From NCBI GenBank assembly GCA_905214345.1, contig CAJMLV010000005.1, positions 1 through 64,000 of the forward strand: a stretch of 64,000 bases of DNA, given 5' to 3'. The notes beneath the pieces were generated by a model that was given only the letters and a program-made list of their open reading frames with translations, searched no databases and was not told where the DNA came from. Both the position numbers and the translations under genes were made by a program. The DNA is from an uncultured bacterium (lineage in GTDB: Bacteria; Bacillota; Clostridia; Oscillospirales; Ruminococcaceae). How positions within the stretch are numbered: the stretch's first letter is position 1; every line of letters starts with the position of its first letter. This document shows, one piece after another, positions 24,734 through 32,595 of this stretch.

Positions 24734-24754
24734 CTTTCAAGCACCTCCAGTTCA

Positions 24755-24795
24755 TTAAAACAACAGTTGTTGTTTATTTACAAATCAAGTATAAT
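24755..24795. promoter_or_regulatory. Divergent promoters sharing one TetR-type operator
   Basis: On the plus strand TTGTTG (24767-24772), 17 bases, TATAAT (24790-24795) drives the regulator. On the minus strand TTGTAA (24783-24778), 17 bases, TTTAAT (24760-24755) drives the membrane-protein genes. The palindrome AACAAC-A-GTTGTT (24759-24771) overlaps the plus -35 and lies in the minus spacer, so one bound dimer could silence both. Confidence 0.7.
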
Positions 24796-24856
24796 AAGGC
24801 TGCAGACCAAAAACAATCATCAATTTTCCAACAAGTGTCGGGATAAAGGAGTTTTT

Positions 24857-25405
24857 ATGAACACCCCTAACAACAGGCGAAAGAAAGATTCGATGGAGCG
24901 CATTGAAAAGGTATTTATTGAGTTACTTCAAACAAAATCCCTGAACGAAATCACGGTATCGGATATATGTAAGCGTGCCGGACTGAACAGGACCACCTTT
25001 TATGCCAACTATACGGATATTTACGGGCTGGCCGACGCAATACGGGACAAGCTTGAAGTTGCGGTATCCGATTTATACCGGGATGAGATCACACAAGGGT
25101 TCAACAGCAATGACTATCTGAAATTATTTCGCCACATCAAAGAAAACCAGATCTTTTATCAAACCTATTTCAAGCTTGGATATGACAACAAATACAAAAT
25201 CATTTCCTATGATACCGACCTTGCAAAGAAGCATTTTCAGAATCAATTTATTGAGTATCACATGGAGTTCTTTAAGGCCGGCATCACACAGATCATAAAA
25301 CTGTGGCTGAAAAACAACTGCAAAGAAAGCCCGGAAGAACTGTTTGAGATCATCAAAAGCGAATATCGGGGCCGGGAAGCCTTCTTTGACAACAAAGAGG
25401 AATGA
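24857..25405 (+). CDS. TetR/AcrR-family regulator
   Basis: A 182-residue repressor with the N-terminal helix-turn-helix LNEITVSDICKRAGLNRTTFYANYTDIYGL and a Firmicutes-type C-terminal ligand domain. AAAGGAG sits 5 bases before the ATG; the longer open frame upstream is fortuitous. It faces the small membrane-protein unit and probably represses both directions through the shared palindrome. Confidence 0.9.
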   Translation: MNTPNNRRKKDSMERIEKVFIELLQTKSLNEITVSDICKRAGLNRTTFYANYTDIYGLADAIRDKLEVAVSDLYRDEITQGFNSNDYLKLFRHIKENQIFYQTYFKLGYDNKYKIISYDTDLAKKHFQNQFIEYHMEFFKAGITQIIKLWLKNNCKESPEELFEIIKSEYRGREAFFDNKEE

Positions 25406-25457
25406 CCGGCCATCGGCTTTCCAGGTCCTGCGATGCTCCAAGGGGTATAAAAAGGCA

Positions 25458-25497
25458 GCAAGCGCCGGCACTCTTGAACAAGAGTACCGGCGCTTGC
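25458..25497. terminator. Strong stem-loop between converging TetR and sirtuin genes
   Basis: GCAAGCGCCGG pairs with CCGGCGCTTGC, and the loop adds CTCTTG/CAAGAG. On the minus strand a T5 tract follows after a few bases, so it best fits the sirtuin operon end; on the plus strand T's are poor. Confidence 0.7.
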
Positions 25498-25575
25498 GTT
25501 CTTGTATAGCAAGGTTTGTCAAAGCAAAGCATTTTCAAACCCCGAATTGCAGCTGCCCTTTCAAGGCCCGCCTTT

Positions 25576-26451
25576 TCAGCGGGCTGCCGCAGCAGACAGA
25601 ATTTCGCCTATATCGCCTTCTATGCAAATCGACTGTTTTTGGATTTCTCTCGGGCAGTATGCTTCCGACAAGTTGATACTGGCATAGGTTGCTTTGGGAT
25701 TTTGTGCAGTCATTTTCCAGAAAGGGTATTTGATGATCACCGGTGTGTTGTTTCCCACGCCCAATTCCAGAAAGAGAACACGACAGCCCTCATGACGACG
25801 GAGAAACTCCTCATATCGCCGTGCTGCGGCATGCCAGCCCTCGTCTTCCACAAAGGTGGCATCTTCCCGCAGATTCATAGACATGGGCGCACCGCAGACA
25901 GGGCAGCGCGGCACCAGCTCACCGGGGATTTTCCGGTCTTTCTGCTCCGCAATCATCCTTTTGACCGCGGTTTCATTGTCATAGGTCTTTTGGTGACATG
26001 GTTCGGAACACTGCCACAATCCGTAGTCCCCCTGTGTGTAAAACAGCCGGTGCTTGTCAAATCCGGCCTTCTGGAAGCAATGGTCCACGTTGGTGGTCAG
26101 CACAAAATAGTCCTTATCCCGAACCAGCTGCAAAAGGTCCCGGTAGACTGGTTTTGGGGCATCCAGATAACGGTTGATGTAGATATACCGGCTCCAGTAT
26201 GCCCAATGTTCTTCCAGCGTTTCAAAGGGATAGAATCCGCCGGAATACATATCACGGAAACCGTACTTCTCAATAAAATCATCAAAATAAAAGCGGAATC
26301 GTTCACCGCTATACGTGAATCCTGCGGACGTGGAAAGCCCTGCCCCTGCCCCGATCACGACCGCTTCCGCAGCATCCAGTTCCTGTTTGAGCCGCACCAG
26401 ATCATCGCAGCAGGCGCCGGTAGATCTCAAGATCGTGATCCTTGAAAACAT
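25576..26451 (-). CDS. Class M sirtuin (SirTM), NAD-dependent ADP-ribosyltransferase type
   Basis: Class M sirtuins are macrodomain-linked and in Staphylococcus and Streptococcus ADP-ribosylate a lipoylated GcvH-like protein. Here: NAD loop VIGAGAGLSTSAGFTYSGERF, then TTNVDHCF, YTQGDYGLWQCSEPCHQ and a second Cys pair PRCPVCGAPM (zinc site), LELGVGNNTPVIIKYPF, all as in SirTM. Length 291 is close to the staphylococcal protein. I keep the ATG preceded by GAGGTG, which overlaps the macrodomain gene by 50 bases; a GTG at 26397 is an alternative. It is last in a four-gene minus-strand cluster with a macrodomain and flavin proteins. Confidence 0.9.
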   Translation of the reverse strand: MFSRITILRSTGACCDDLVRLKQELDAAEAVVIGAGAGLSTSAGFTYSGERFRFYFDDFIEKYGFRDMYSGGFYPFETLEEHWAYWSRYIYINRYLDAPKPVYRDLLQLVRDKDYFVLTTNVDHCFQKAGFDKHRLFYTQGDYGLWQCSEPCHQKTYDNETAVKRMIAEQKDRKIPGELVPRCPVCGAPMSMNLREDATFVEDEGWHAAARRYEEFLRRHEGCRVLFLELGVGNNTPVIIKYPFWKMTAQNPKATYASINLSEAYCPREIQKQSICIEGDIGEILSAAAAR

Positions 26452-27175
26452 TGAAAATCACCTCGATATTATCCGGGTTTTGTTTTTGCCATGCCTGCAC
26501 TGTCCGGACCGCAATTTCTGCTGCCGGTTCATTGGGGAAACGAAATTCACCGGTGGAGATGCAGCAGAAAGCCACGCTGTGCAGGCCATTGGCTGCCGCC
26601 AGTTCCAGACAGGAACGGTAACAGTCTGCCAGCAGTTCCCGGTCTGCCTGGGTCACGCTTTCTTTTATGAGCGGGCCTACGGTGTGCAGCACATATCGGG
26701 CAGGCAGATTATAGGCTTTTGTGATTTTGGCTTTTCCGGCGGGTTCCGCCTCCTTTTGCGCCGCCATGATGCGGGCACAAGCCAGCCGAAGCTGTATTCC
26801 CGCATAGGTATGGATCGCATTGTCGATACAGCCGTGGCAAGGGACAAAGCATCCCAGCATCTGGCTGTTGGCCGCATTAACAACGGCATCCACCGCCAGC
26901 CGGGTGATGTCGCCCTGCCACAGATAAATGCCGGGTCTTACCGGCGTCAGTTCTTTCAGGCTTACTGTGCCCCGCTCGGCAAGCCGTTCTTCAAGATACG
27001 CATCCTGTACCTTTAAGAACTCTTCACTGATGGCCGCAGGAGGGCGCACATTCATCAGACTGCGGAGAATCCGCCTTTTTTCCGCAAGGTCGGGCGACAA
27101 AGCCGTGTTCTCACTTGCTTTCCGCTCTTTCAGCAGCCAGCGTATCAGAAAGTCCAGCCGTTGTTCCTGTGCCAT
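26402..27175 (-). CDS. SirTM-linked macrodomain protein (ADP-ribosyl hydrolase)
   Basis: Removes ADP-ribose placed by the adjacent sirtuin, in the known SirTM system. The 257-residue protein has an N-terminal helical extension (residues 1-75) and a macrodomain: RPGIYLWQGDITRLAVDAVVNAANSQMLGCF, HGCIDNAIHTYAGIQLRLAC, AYNLPARYVLHTVGP, VAFCCISTGEFRFPNEPAAEIAVRTV. The start MAQEQRLDF follows GGAGGG and lies one base after the upstream stop. Its order directly before SirTM matches the known operons. Confidence 0.93.
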   Translation of the reverse strand: MAQEQRLDFLIRWLLKERKASENTALSPDLAEKRRILRSLMNVRPPAAISEEFLKVQDAYLEERLAERGTVSLKELTPVRPGIYLWQGDITRLAVDAVVNAANSQMLGCFVPCHGCIDNAIHTYAGIQLRLACARIMAAQKEAEPAGKAKITKAYNLPARYVLHTVGPLIKESVTQADRELLADCYRSCLELAAANGLHSVAFCCISTGEFRFPNEPAAEIAVRTVQAWQKQNPDNIEVIFNVFKDHDLEIYRRLLR

Positions 27176-27176
27176 C

Positions 27177-27800
27177 TCATTCCCTCCGTTCAACAGCCCT
27201 TGCGGGACATATTTCAAAGCAGTTTCCGCAGTGCAGACAATGTTCCTGCCGGATGACCACCGGCTTTTGCGCAATATCAATACATTTCTGCGGACATTTG
27301 GAGTAGCACAGTTTACAGCCGATGCACTTATCCGTCACGAAATAGCCTCTTTCCTTCGTCTGCGTACCACCGAACGAAAACGAGGCCCGTTCCACCGGAA
27401 GTTTGGAGAGGTCGAACCATTCGCCGGTTCCTTCATGGATTCTGAACACCGTGAGAGCTCTGCGGGACTCCTCATCGGGGTATATTTTCTCCATATAAGG
27501 ATTTTTCCGGAACAGTTCCGTCAGCTTGTCCGTTCCGATTTCTTCCGCCTTTCCCTGAACCGACACCGCCGTACAGGAAAGTGTGTCCTTCCCTTTCATG
27601 GCAGTAAACGCAATCTGCTCGCTGCCCTTCAGGCGGGCGTAAAACTGTTTGCCTTTTGCCGTCAGAAAGTAAAGACCGTTTTCATCATAATCCATCATGT
27701 CCACAGCGCAGGTAACAGGCCGCCCCGCAGCATCCACAGTGGCAAGCACGACCGTATGCACCCGGTTTACGATGAAATCAAAATATTCCCGGACATCCAT
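27177..27800 (-). CDS. PNPOx-like flavin protein fused to a two-cluster ferredoxin domain
   Basis: A 207-residue fusion. Residues 1-135 are a pyridoxamine-phosphate-oxidase-like FMN-binding barrel (HTVVLATVDAAGRPVTCAVDMMDYDENGLYFLT). Residues about 150-205 hold two [4Fe-4S] motifs, CIGCKLCYSKCP and CLHCGNCFEICP. It is probably an electron-transfer or stress protein of the cytoplasm. GAGGAGA precedes the ATG; one base separates its stop from the macrodomain start, so the two are tightly coupled. Confidence 0.9.
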   Translation of the reverse strand: MDVREYFDFIVNRVHTVVLATVDAAGRPVTCAVDMMDYDENGLYFLTAKGKQFYARLKGSEQIAFTAMKGKDTLSCTAVSVQGKAEEIGTDKLTELFRKNPYMEKIYPDEESRRALTVFRIHEGTGEWFDLSKLPVERASFSFGGTQTKERGYFVTDKCIGCKLCYSKCPQKCIDIAQKPVVIRQEHCLHCGNCFEICPARAVERRE

Positions 27801-27866
27801 CACGTTCTCTCCTCATCAAGTCAAAGAAAAGCCCTGCAAGGCACAAGCCGGCAAGGCTTTTCCCCA

Positions 27867-28268
27867 TTACAGGTTGTACTCTTTTGGCGGATTGCCGGAG
27901 AAATCAGCAATGACCGCATAAGCGTTCTTCAGGTAGAACACCTCAAAGATGGGGTTGGCGGCTTCGCCGTACTGCCCCTTGACGATGGGGTTCTGAATGC
28001 ACATCTCCTTGGCCGCCATGTTGTTCTCGAAGACAGCCTCGCCGCTCAGGCGAATCCAGGCATAGGACGGGCTGGACACCGAGATCTCCACATAAGGATT
28101 GACCTGCATGTCCTTGTAGACATCTTTCCGGTTATTGGTGCAGAACCACAGCTTGCCGTCCATCTCTCCGGCGAACATAAAGGGGCGGCACTTGGCTTTG
28201 CCGTCACGGCCCACCGTGGCCAGATACTGCACGGGATTTTCCTGCAAAAACTTTACGACTTCGTTCAT
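27867..28268 (-). CDS. PNPOx-family flavin-binding protein
   Basis: A 133-residue split-barrel protein (PVQYLATVGRDGKAKCRPFMF, DGKLWFCTNNRKDVYKDMQVNPYVEISV, YAWIRLSGEAVF) of the general-stress-protein type. AGGAGG lies 8 bases before the ATG of MNEVVKFL. First gene of the sirtuin cluster and divergent from an HxlR regulator, so likely controlled by it. Confidence 0.9.
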   Translation of the reverse strand: MNEVVKFLQENPVQYLATVGRDGKAKCRPFMFAGEMDGKLWFCTNNRKDVYKDMQVNPYVEISVSSPSYAWIRLSGEAVFENNMAAKEMCIQNPIVKGQYGEAANPIFEVFYLKNAYAVIADFSGNPPKEYNL

Positions 28269-28307
28269 GGTATATAACCTCCTGATACAAAAATGTACTT
28301 TTCGTCG

Positions 28308-28336
28308 TTGCAATTTTCATCTTGCAAGATTATAAT
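28308..28336 (+). promoter_or_regulatory. HxlR promoter with internal palindrome
   Basis: TTGCAA, 17 bases, TATAAT, about 80 bases before the regulator. A perfect 12-bp palindrome ATCTTGCAAGAT (28319-28330) fills the spacer and is a candidate operator for the divergent genes. Confidence 0.65.
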
Positions 28337-28418
28337 AGTTCCATTAGTTTCTTTTGTTAAGTAAGCACTTTATTGTGGTGTAGTTACCAAAAAGAAACCA
28401 TAAAAGGAGGTGAACACC

Positions 28419-28745
28419 ATGCAGCAGAACAAAGAGTTGCCCGCTTGTCCGGTTGAAACGACCCTTATGCTCATCGGTGACAAATGGAAAGTCCTGATCC
28501 TGCGTGATCTGATGCCGGGCACCAAACGATTCGGGGAGTTGAAAAAGTCCATCGGCAGTGTTTCCCAGAAGGTCCTCACCGCCCAGCTGCGGGATATGGA
28601 AGAAAAAGGCCTGGTCAGCCGCAAGGTATACGCCGAGGTCCCGCCTCGGGTGGAATACAGCCTGACCGAGCTCGGAAAAAGCCTGTGTCCTGTTTTGGAT
28701 GCCCTGCGGGAATGGGGCGAAAATTACAAGGCCCGGAACCAATAA
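28419..28745 (+). CDS. HxlR-family regulator
   Basis: A 108-residue winged-helix regulator: CPVETTLMLIGDKWKVLILRDLMPGTKRFGELKKSI, then SQKVLTAQLRDMEEKGLVSRKVYAEVPPRVEYSLTELG. The start at MQQNKELP follows AAAGGAGGTG; a GTG three codons earlier overlaps that site. One Cys near the N-terminus (residue 9, the usual position) could sense redox or electrophiles, as in several HxlR proteins. It faces the flavin/macrodomain/sirtuin genes. Confidence 0.92.
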   Translation: MQQNKELPACPVETTLMLIGDKWKVLILRDLMPGTKRFGELKKSIGSVSQKVLTAQLRDMEEKGLVSRKVYAEVPPRVEYSLTELGKSLCPVLDALREWGENYKARNQ

Positions 28746-28770
28746 AACCGGTGCCTTCCCTGCCCCGGTA

Positions 28771-28799
28771 TTTACCTTTTTCCGTGCGGGCGGTATAAT
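28771..28799 (+). promoter_or_regulatory. Promoter of the leader ORF and methyltransferase
   Basis: TTTACC, 17 bases, TATAAT, about 25 bases before a short leader ORF. Confidence 0.6.
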
Positions 28800-28824
28800 A
28801 AAGAAAATCACCCGAAAGGAGCGC

Positions 28825-28899
28825 ATGGATATGTGCGGGGGTATCATCTGCCAAAAAATTGCAGCGACCCATGTAAATCCGGGAAAAATGTTCAACTGA
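28825..28899 (+). CDS. Possible 24-residue leader peptide
   Basis: A short ORF (MDMCGGIICQKIAATHVNPG then KMFN) with a strong GAAAGGAG site, placed between a good promoter and the methyltransferase gene, 21 bases before it. It could be a regulatory leader, or the remnant of a gene. It has two Cys and no known relatives that I recognise. Confidence 0.4.
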   Translation: MDMCGGIICQKIAATHVNPGKMFN

Positions 28900-28920
28900 T
28901 TTACAGGGGAGGAACCACCA

Positions 28921-29655
28921 ATGAAAGAAAACAAATACGACAACGAACAGTTTTTTGAAAAATACAGCCGAATGCTTCGCTCTCAAAAAGGACTGGAAGG
29001 TGCCGGAGAGTGGTCGGAGCTGCAGAGGATTCTGCCGGATTTCCGGGGCAAATCCGTACTGGACCTTGGCTGCGGATACGGCTGGCACTGCAAATATGCC
29101 GCCGACCACGGGGCAAGCTCGGTTTTGGGGACGGATATTTCCCGCAAAATGCTGGACAAAGCCCGCCGGATCAACTCCGCCCCGCCCATCGAATACCGCT
29201 GCGCCGCCATGGAGGACCTGCAGTTCGCAGACAGTTCTTTTGACATCGTACTCAGTTCCCTGGCCTTCCATTATGTCCGGGATTTTGAACCGCTGGTTGC
29301 CCACATTGCCCGCTGGGTACGCCCCGGAGGAAACTTTGTCTTTTCGGTGGAGCATCCGGTGTTCACCGCCTACGGGACACAGGACTGGGTCTATGATGAG
29401 AACGGCCATATCCTGCATTTTCCGGTGGACAACTATTATTACGAGGGAGAACGGGAAGCGGTGTTCCTGGGCGAAAAGGTCATCAAGTACCACCGCACCC
29501 TGACCACCTATCTGAACACCCTGCTGCGCAGCGGTTTTGTGCTGCGGCAGGTCATTGAGCCCCAGCCCCCGGCCAATATGCTCCATCTGGAAGGTATGAA
29601 AGATGAGATGCGCCGCCCCATGATGCTGCTGGTGGGCGCCGAAAAACAGGGTTGA
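28921..29655 (+). CDS. Class I SAM-dependent methyltransferase
   Basis: A 244-residue cytoplasmic methyltransferase. Motif I VLDLGCGYGWHCKYA, motif II VLGTDISRKMLDKAR, and motif IV DIVLSSLAFHYVRDF are visible, followed by ARWVRPGGNFVFSVEHPV. GGGGAGGA precedes the ATG. The acceptor is unknown; members of this group act on small molecules. It has its own promoter and terminator. Confidence 0.9.
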   Translation: MKENKYDNEQFFEKYSRMLRSQKGLEGAGEWSELQRILPDFRGKSVLDLGCGYGWHCKYAADHGASSVLGTDISRKMLDKARRINSAPPIEYRCAAMEDLQFADSSFDIVLSSLAFHYVRDFEPLVAHIARWVRPGGNFVFSVEHPVFTAYGTQDWVYDENGHILHFPVDNYYYEGEREAVFLGEKVIKYHRTLTTYLNTLLRSGFVLRQVIEPQPPANMLHLEGMKDEMRRPMMLLVGAEKQG

Positions 29656-29665
29656 ACCAGAACAT

Positions 29666-29706
29666 AAAAACAGAGGCTGTGTCAAACGCACAGCCTCTGT
29701 TTTTTC
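29666..29706. terminator. Bidirectional terminator
   Basis: ACAGAGGCTGTG pairs with CACAGCCTCTGT around TCAAACG, with A/T runs on both sides. It ends the methyltransferase and the converging kinase-like gene. Confidence 0.92.
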
Positions 29707-29711
29707 CTATG

Positions 29712-30289
29712 TCAGTACAGTTCCTTGATGATCTGCACACATTTTTCGATGCCCAGCGTCCCGCTGTTCAGGGTCAGGTCATAGTTCTGTGCATGTCCCC
29801 ACTTCATGTCGGTATAAAAGCGATGATAGGCCGCCCGGCGCTTGTCCTTGTCCTTCAGGCGCTGTTCGGGGGAGACATCGCGTTCGCCATACATCTTCAC
29901 AATGCGCTGCGCCCGGAAAGCCATATCCGCATGGATGAATACCTGCAGGCAGTCCGCCTTATCCTGCAGGATATAATCCGCGCAGCGGCCCACGATCACG
30001 CAGGGGCCTTCTTCCGCCAGCCGGGTGATGAGCTTGTATTGGATCTTCCAGAGATAATCCGCATTGCCGTGCCGGACGCAGGGCGGGAAAAGGCAGACGC
30101 CAGGAACCCGCCGGGCGCATCCTCTCCGGCTTCCCGGAGATAGGATTCCGCAAACCCGCTTTCCTCCGCAAGCTTTTGCAGGATCTCGTTGTCGTAACAG
30201 GGAATCCCCAGTTCTTCCGCCACCGCTTTGCCGATGGTACGGCCGCCGCTGCCGAATTCGCGGCTGATGGTGATGATCCGGTTTTTCAT
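29712..30289 (-). pseudogene. Cytidylate-kinase-like protein, frameshifted
   Basis: Two frames together make one cytidylate-kinase-like protein (about 190 residues). The N-terminal part MKNRIITISREFGSGGRTIGK holds the P-loop-like GSGGRTIG and runs to GGFLASAFSRPASG. The rest, HGNADYLWKIQYKLITRLAEEG, then CVIVGRCADYIL and ECVQII-type C-terminus, is in another frame. One missing base between about 30070 and 30090 explains it. The function of this family in Clostridia is not established. It is downstream of the MATE gene by 21 bases. Confidence 0.72.
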
Positions 30290-30310
30290 AAATACCAGCC
30301 TCCTTTTTTG

Positions 30311-31698
30311 TCACACCCCTTGGGGATGTTCTTTTTTCAGGTGATTCCGTTCATACGCCAAAAACGCCAGGGAAAGGATGAACGCCAGGCCGTCCGCCAC
30401 GGGTCCGGTCCACAAAACACCTTCCACACCCATGAAAACAGGCAGGATCAGCGCCGCCGGCACAAAGAAGATGATCTGCCGCGCCAGAGACAGAATGGCG
30501 GATTTTACCGGTTTGCCCACCGCCTGCAGATACACCGCCGTGACCGTCTGGAAGCCGGTAAAGGGGCACAGAAGCAGGAAAATGCGGAACGCCATCACCG
30601 CAAATTCGTTGTAAAGACCTTCTTCCGAGCCAAAGAGCGAAACCACACTCATGGGCGCAAACTGGAAGATCAGGAAAGCGATAACGGAGACCACTTCCGA
30701 CGCAATGAGGGCGATTTCCAGCGCCTGCTTGACCCGTTTATAATTCCGGGCACCGTAGTTGAAACCGATGATGGGCTGGGCGCCGGTGGCAATGCCCAGC
30801 AGAATGGCGATCATGATCTGGTTGACCTTCATCACGATGCCGGTGGCAGTCAATGGGATTTCAGCCCCATAGACCGACGACGCACCGTACAGCGCCAACA
30901 AATTGTTGGTCAGGGCCATCACGATGGTGATGGCGAACTGGGTGATGAAACTGCTCAGGCCAAAAACCACGATGTTGCCGCAGGTCTTTGCCCGGAGAAG
31001 GAAAGCATTTTTATGCAGCTGCACCGTCTTGAACCGGGGGCATGTAAACCACCGACACCACAAAGGATGCCACCTGCCCCACAACGGTGGCCACGGCTGC
31101 GCCCTGGACCCCCATGTGAAAAATGAAAATCAGCACCGGGTCCAGAATCACGTTGATAATGGCACCGATGACCATGGACAGCATGGCGTACTTGGGGCTG
31201 CCGTCCGCGCGGATCATGGAGTTGATGGCGGCGGAGATCATCATAAAGGGCAGCCCAAGGCCGATAATGAAGTCGTACTGCAGGGCGTAGGGGCGCAGCA
31301 CGTCGGTGGAACCGAACAAGGGTCAGGATCGGGTCAATCCACAAAAGAAAGACCACTGCCAGCACAACGCTGACCACACAGACCAGCGACACGGCGTTGC
31401 CCACACCGGTCCTGGCTTCTTCCTTTTTGCCTTCCCCCAGCTTCAGACTCAGATAGGCCGCGCCGCCGTTGCCGATCATCATGGAGAGGGCCAGCGCCAC
31501 GATGGTGATGGGAAAAACAATGTTGGTAGCGCCGTTGCCCAGATGCCCCACGCCCCAACCGATGAAGATCTGGTCCACAATGTTGTACAGCGAGTTGACC
31601 AGCAGGGCGATCACACTGGGGACGGCGAACCGTACGATCAGCCGACCGATGGGTTCGGTGGCAAAGGGACTCTGTTTTTCGGGAACTGCATTTTCCAT
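30311..31698 (-). pseudogene. MATE-family efflux transporter with two frameshifts
   Basis: Three overlapping frames reconstruct one MATE multidrug exporter of about 460 residues and 12 helices. The first runs from MENAVPEKQSPF to WIDPILTL, the second begins FGSTDVLRPYALQYDFIIGL, and the third continues RFKTVQLHKNAFLLRAKTCGN to the end. One extra base near 31318-31319 and one extra base in the G5 tract at 31036-31040 account for the breaks. AGGAGGA precedes the start. The MarR gene upstream shares an operator sequence with it, so it is probably the regulated efflux pump. Confidence 0.8.
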
Positions 31699-31723
31699 GG
31701 ACAAATATTCCTCCTGTAATTAA

Positions 31724-31738
31724 GTAATTAGTTACCTA
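31724..31738 (-). promoter_or_regulatory. Putative MarR operator before the MATE gene
   Basis: TAGGTAACTAATTAC on the minus strand, 14 of 15 bases identical to a site in the MarR promoter. It follows a TTGACT -35-like hexamer by four bases and so lies in the spacer of the likely MATE promoter. Confidence 0.65.
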
Positions 31739-31748
31739 TTTAGTCAAA

Positions 31749-31790
31749 AAAGCAGGCAGCCCCACCGGGGAACTTCCCGGCGTACTGCCT
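31749..31790 (-). terminator. Terminator between marR-type gene and MATE gene
   Basis: AGGCAG/CTGCCT outer arms and CCGGGGAA/TTCCCGG inner arms, followed on the minus strand by T6. The T run merges with the -35 region of the MATE promoter. Confidence 0.78.
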
Positions 31791-31805
31791 TGAAACGCTG
31801 AAGAT

Positions 31806-32237
31806 TTATTCCGAATCAATGTTTTGCAGAAGCATATCTGCCAGATGATTCAGTTCCTGCTTTTGCTGGGGGGTAAGGGTGCTGCACACCTCCTCAAAGA
31901 CTTCCCTGTCCTGTTCCAGAATCATTTTATAGATTCCGGCGGTTTGCTCGGTACAGGTGATCTTTTTGTAGCGGCGGTCCTGGGCGCTGGGCACGCACCG
32001 GATCAGCCCCTTGCTCTCCAGATGCTGCAGATGCTTGGTCATGGCGGGATGCGAGACATGTTCGATCCGTTCCAGGTCGTTCTGGTGGACTTCCTCCTCA
32101 CCGGCTGCCTCCAGGCGGCTGATGGACCCCAGCACCCGCAACTGGACCGCCGTCAGCCCCAGGGCAGCGGCTTTTTCGTCCAGCCGTTTTCGAAACGCAC
32201 GGTTGATGATGGCGATTTTCAGCCCGAACGGCATCAT
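31806..32237 (-). CDS. MarR-family regulator of MATE efflux
   Basis: A 143-residue MarR protein: LTAVQLRVLGSISRLEAAG, then HQNDLERIEHVSHPAMTKHLQHLESKGLIRCVPSAQDRRYKKITCTEQ. GGGAGGA sits 8 bases before tandem ATGs. A shared 15-base motif in its own promoter and in the MATE promoter suggests it represses both. Confidence 0.9.
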   Translation of the reverse strand: MMPFGLKIAIINRAFRKRLDEKAAALGLTAVQLRVLGSISRLEAAGEEEVHQNDLERIEHVSHPAMTKHLQHLESKGLIRCVPSAQDRRYKKITCTEQTAGIYKMILEQDREVFEEVCSTLTPQQKQELNHLADMLLQNIDSE

Positions 32238-32263
32238 GGCAGGTATCCTCCCGGCTTTTTCAT

Positions 32264-32307
32264 TAGGTAACCAATTACATATTAATCTTTTTTCAATGCG
32301 CTGTCAA
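32264..32307 (-). promoter_or_regulatory. MarR promoter and operator
   Basis: TTGACA (32307-32302), 17 bases, TAATAT (32284-32279). The motif TAGGTAACCAATTAC (plus strand, 32264-32278) directly follows the -10 and covers the start of transcription. It matches the site before the MATE gene in 14 of 15 bases. Confidence 0.75.
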
Positions 32308-32350
32308 GTCATGCTTTTTCAATAATACAAAGAGAAGCGCACATAGAAAC

Positions 32351-32383
32351 AAAAAAGCGCCCCAGCCATGCGGCTGAGGCGCT
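32351..32383 (-). terminator. Terminator after tRNA-Val
   Basis: AGCGCCTCAGCC pairs with GGCTGGGGCGCT around GCAT, followed by T6 on the minus strand. Confidence 0.9.
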
Positions 32384-32387
32384 GTCC

Positions 32388-32464
32388 TGGTGGAAGATTA
32401 GGGACTCGAACCCAAGACCTCTGCGATGTGAACGCAGCGCTCTAACCAGCTGAGCTAATCTTCC
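32388..32464 (-). tRNA. tRNA-Val (anticodon CAC), CCA encoded
   Basis: Cloverleaf read on the minus strand: acceptor GGAAGAT with ATCTTCC, D arm GCTC/GAGC, anticodon stem CTGCG/CGCAG with loop TTCACAT, T arm TTGGG-TTCGAGT-CCCTAA region, discriminator A and encoded CCA. It has its own consensus promoter and terminator. Confidence 0.95.
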
Positions 32465-32479
32465 GTGGCGACATGTGTT

Positions 32480-32508
32480 ATTATAGCGCAGGGTCCCGTA
32501 TTTGTCAA
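32480..32508 (-). promoter_or_regulatory. Promoter of tRNA-Val
   Basis: Perfect TTGACA, 17-base spacer, perfect TATAAT. Confidence 0.9.
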
Positions 32509-32534
32509 GCATCTTTTTTCATTTTTTTGAACAC

Positions 32535-32563
32535 TTGCACCGTGTCCCCTACTGTGGTATACT
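32535..32563 (+). promoter_or_regulatory. Promoter of the ABC-F leader
   Basis: TTGCAC, 17 bases, TATACT. It gives a leader RNA of about 255 bases before the ABC-F start. Confidence 0.7.
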
Positions 32564-32595
32564 GCTGGCAGAAATCAGGAAACGGAGGTGGAAGG

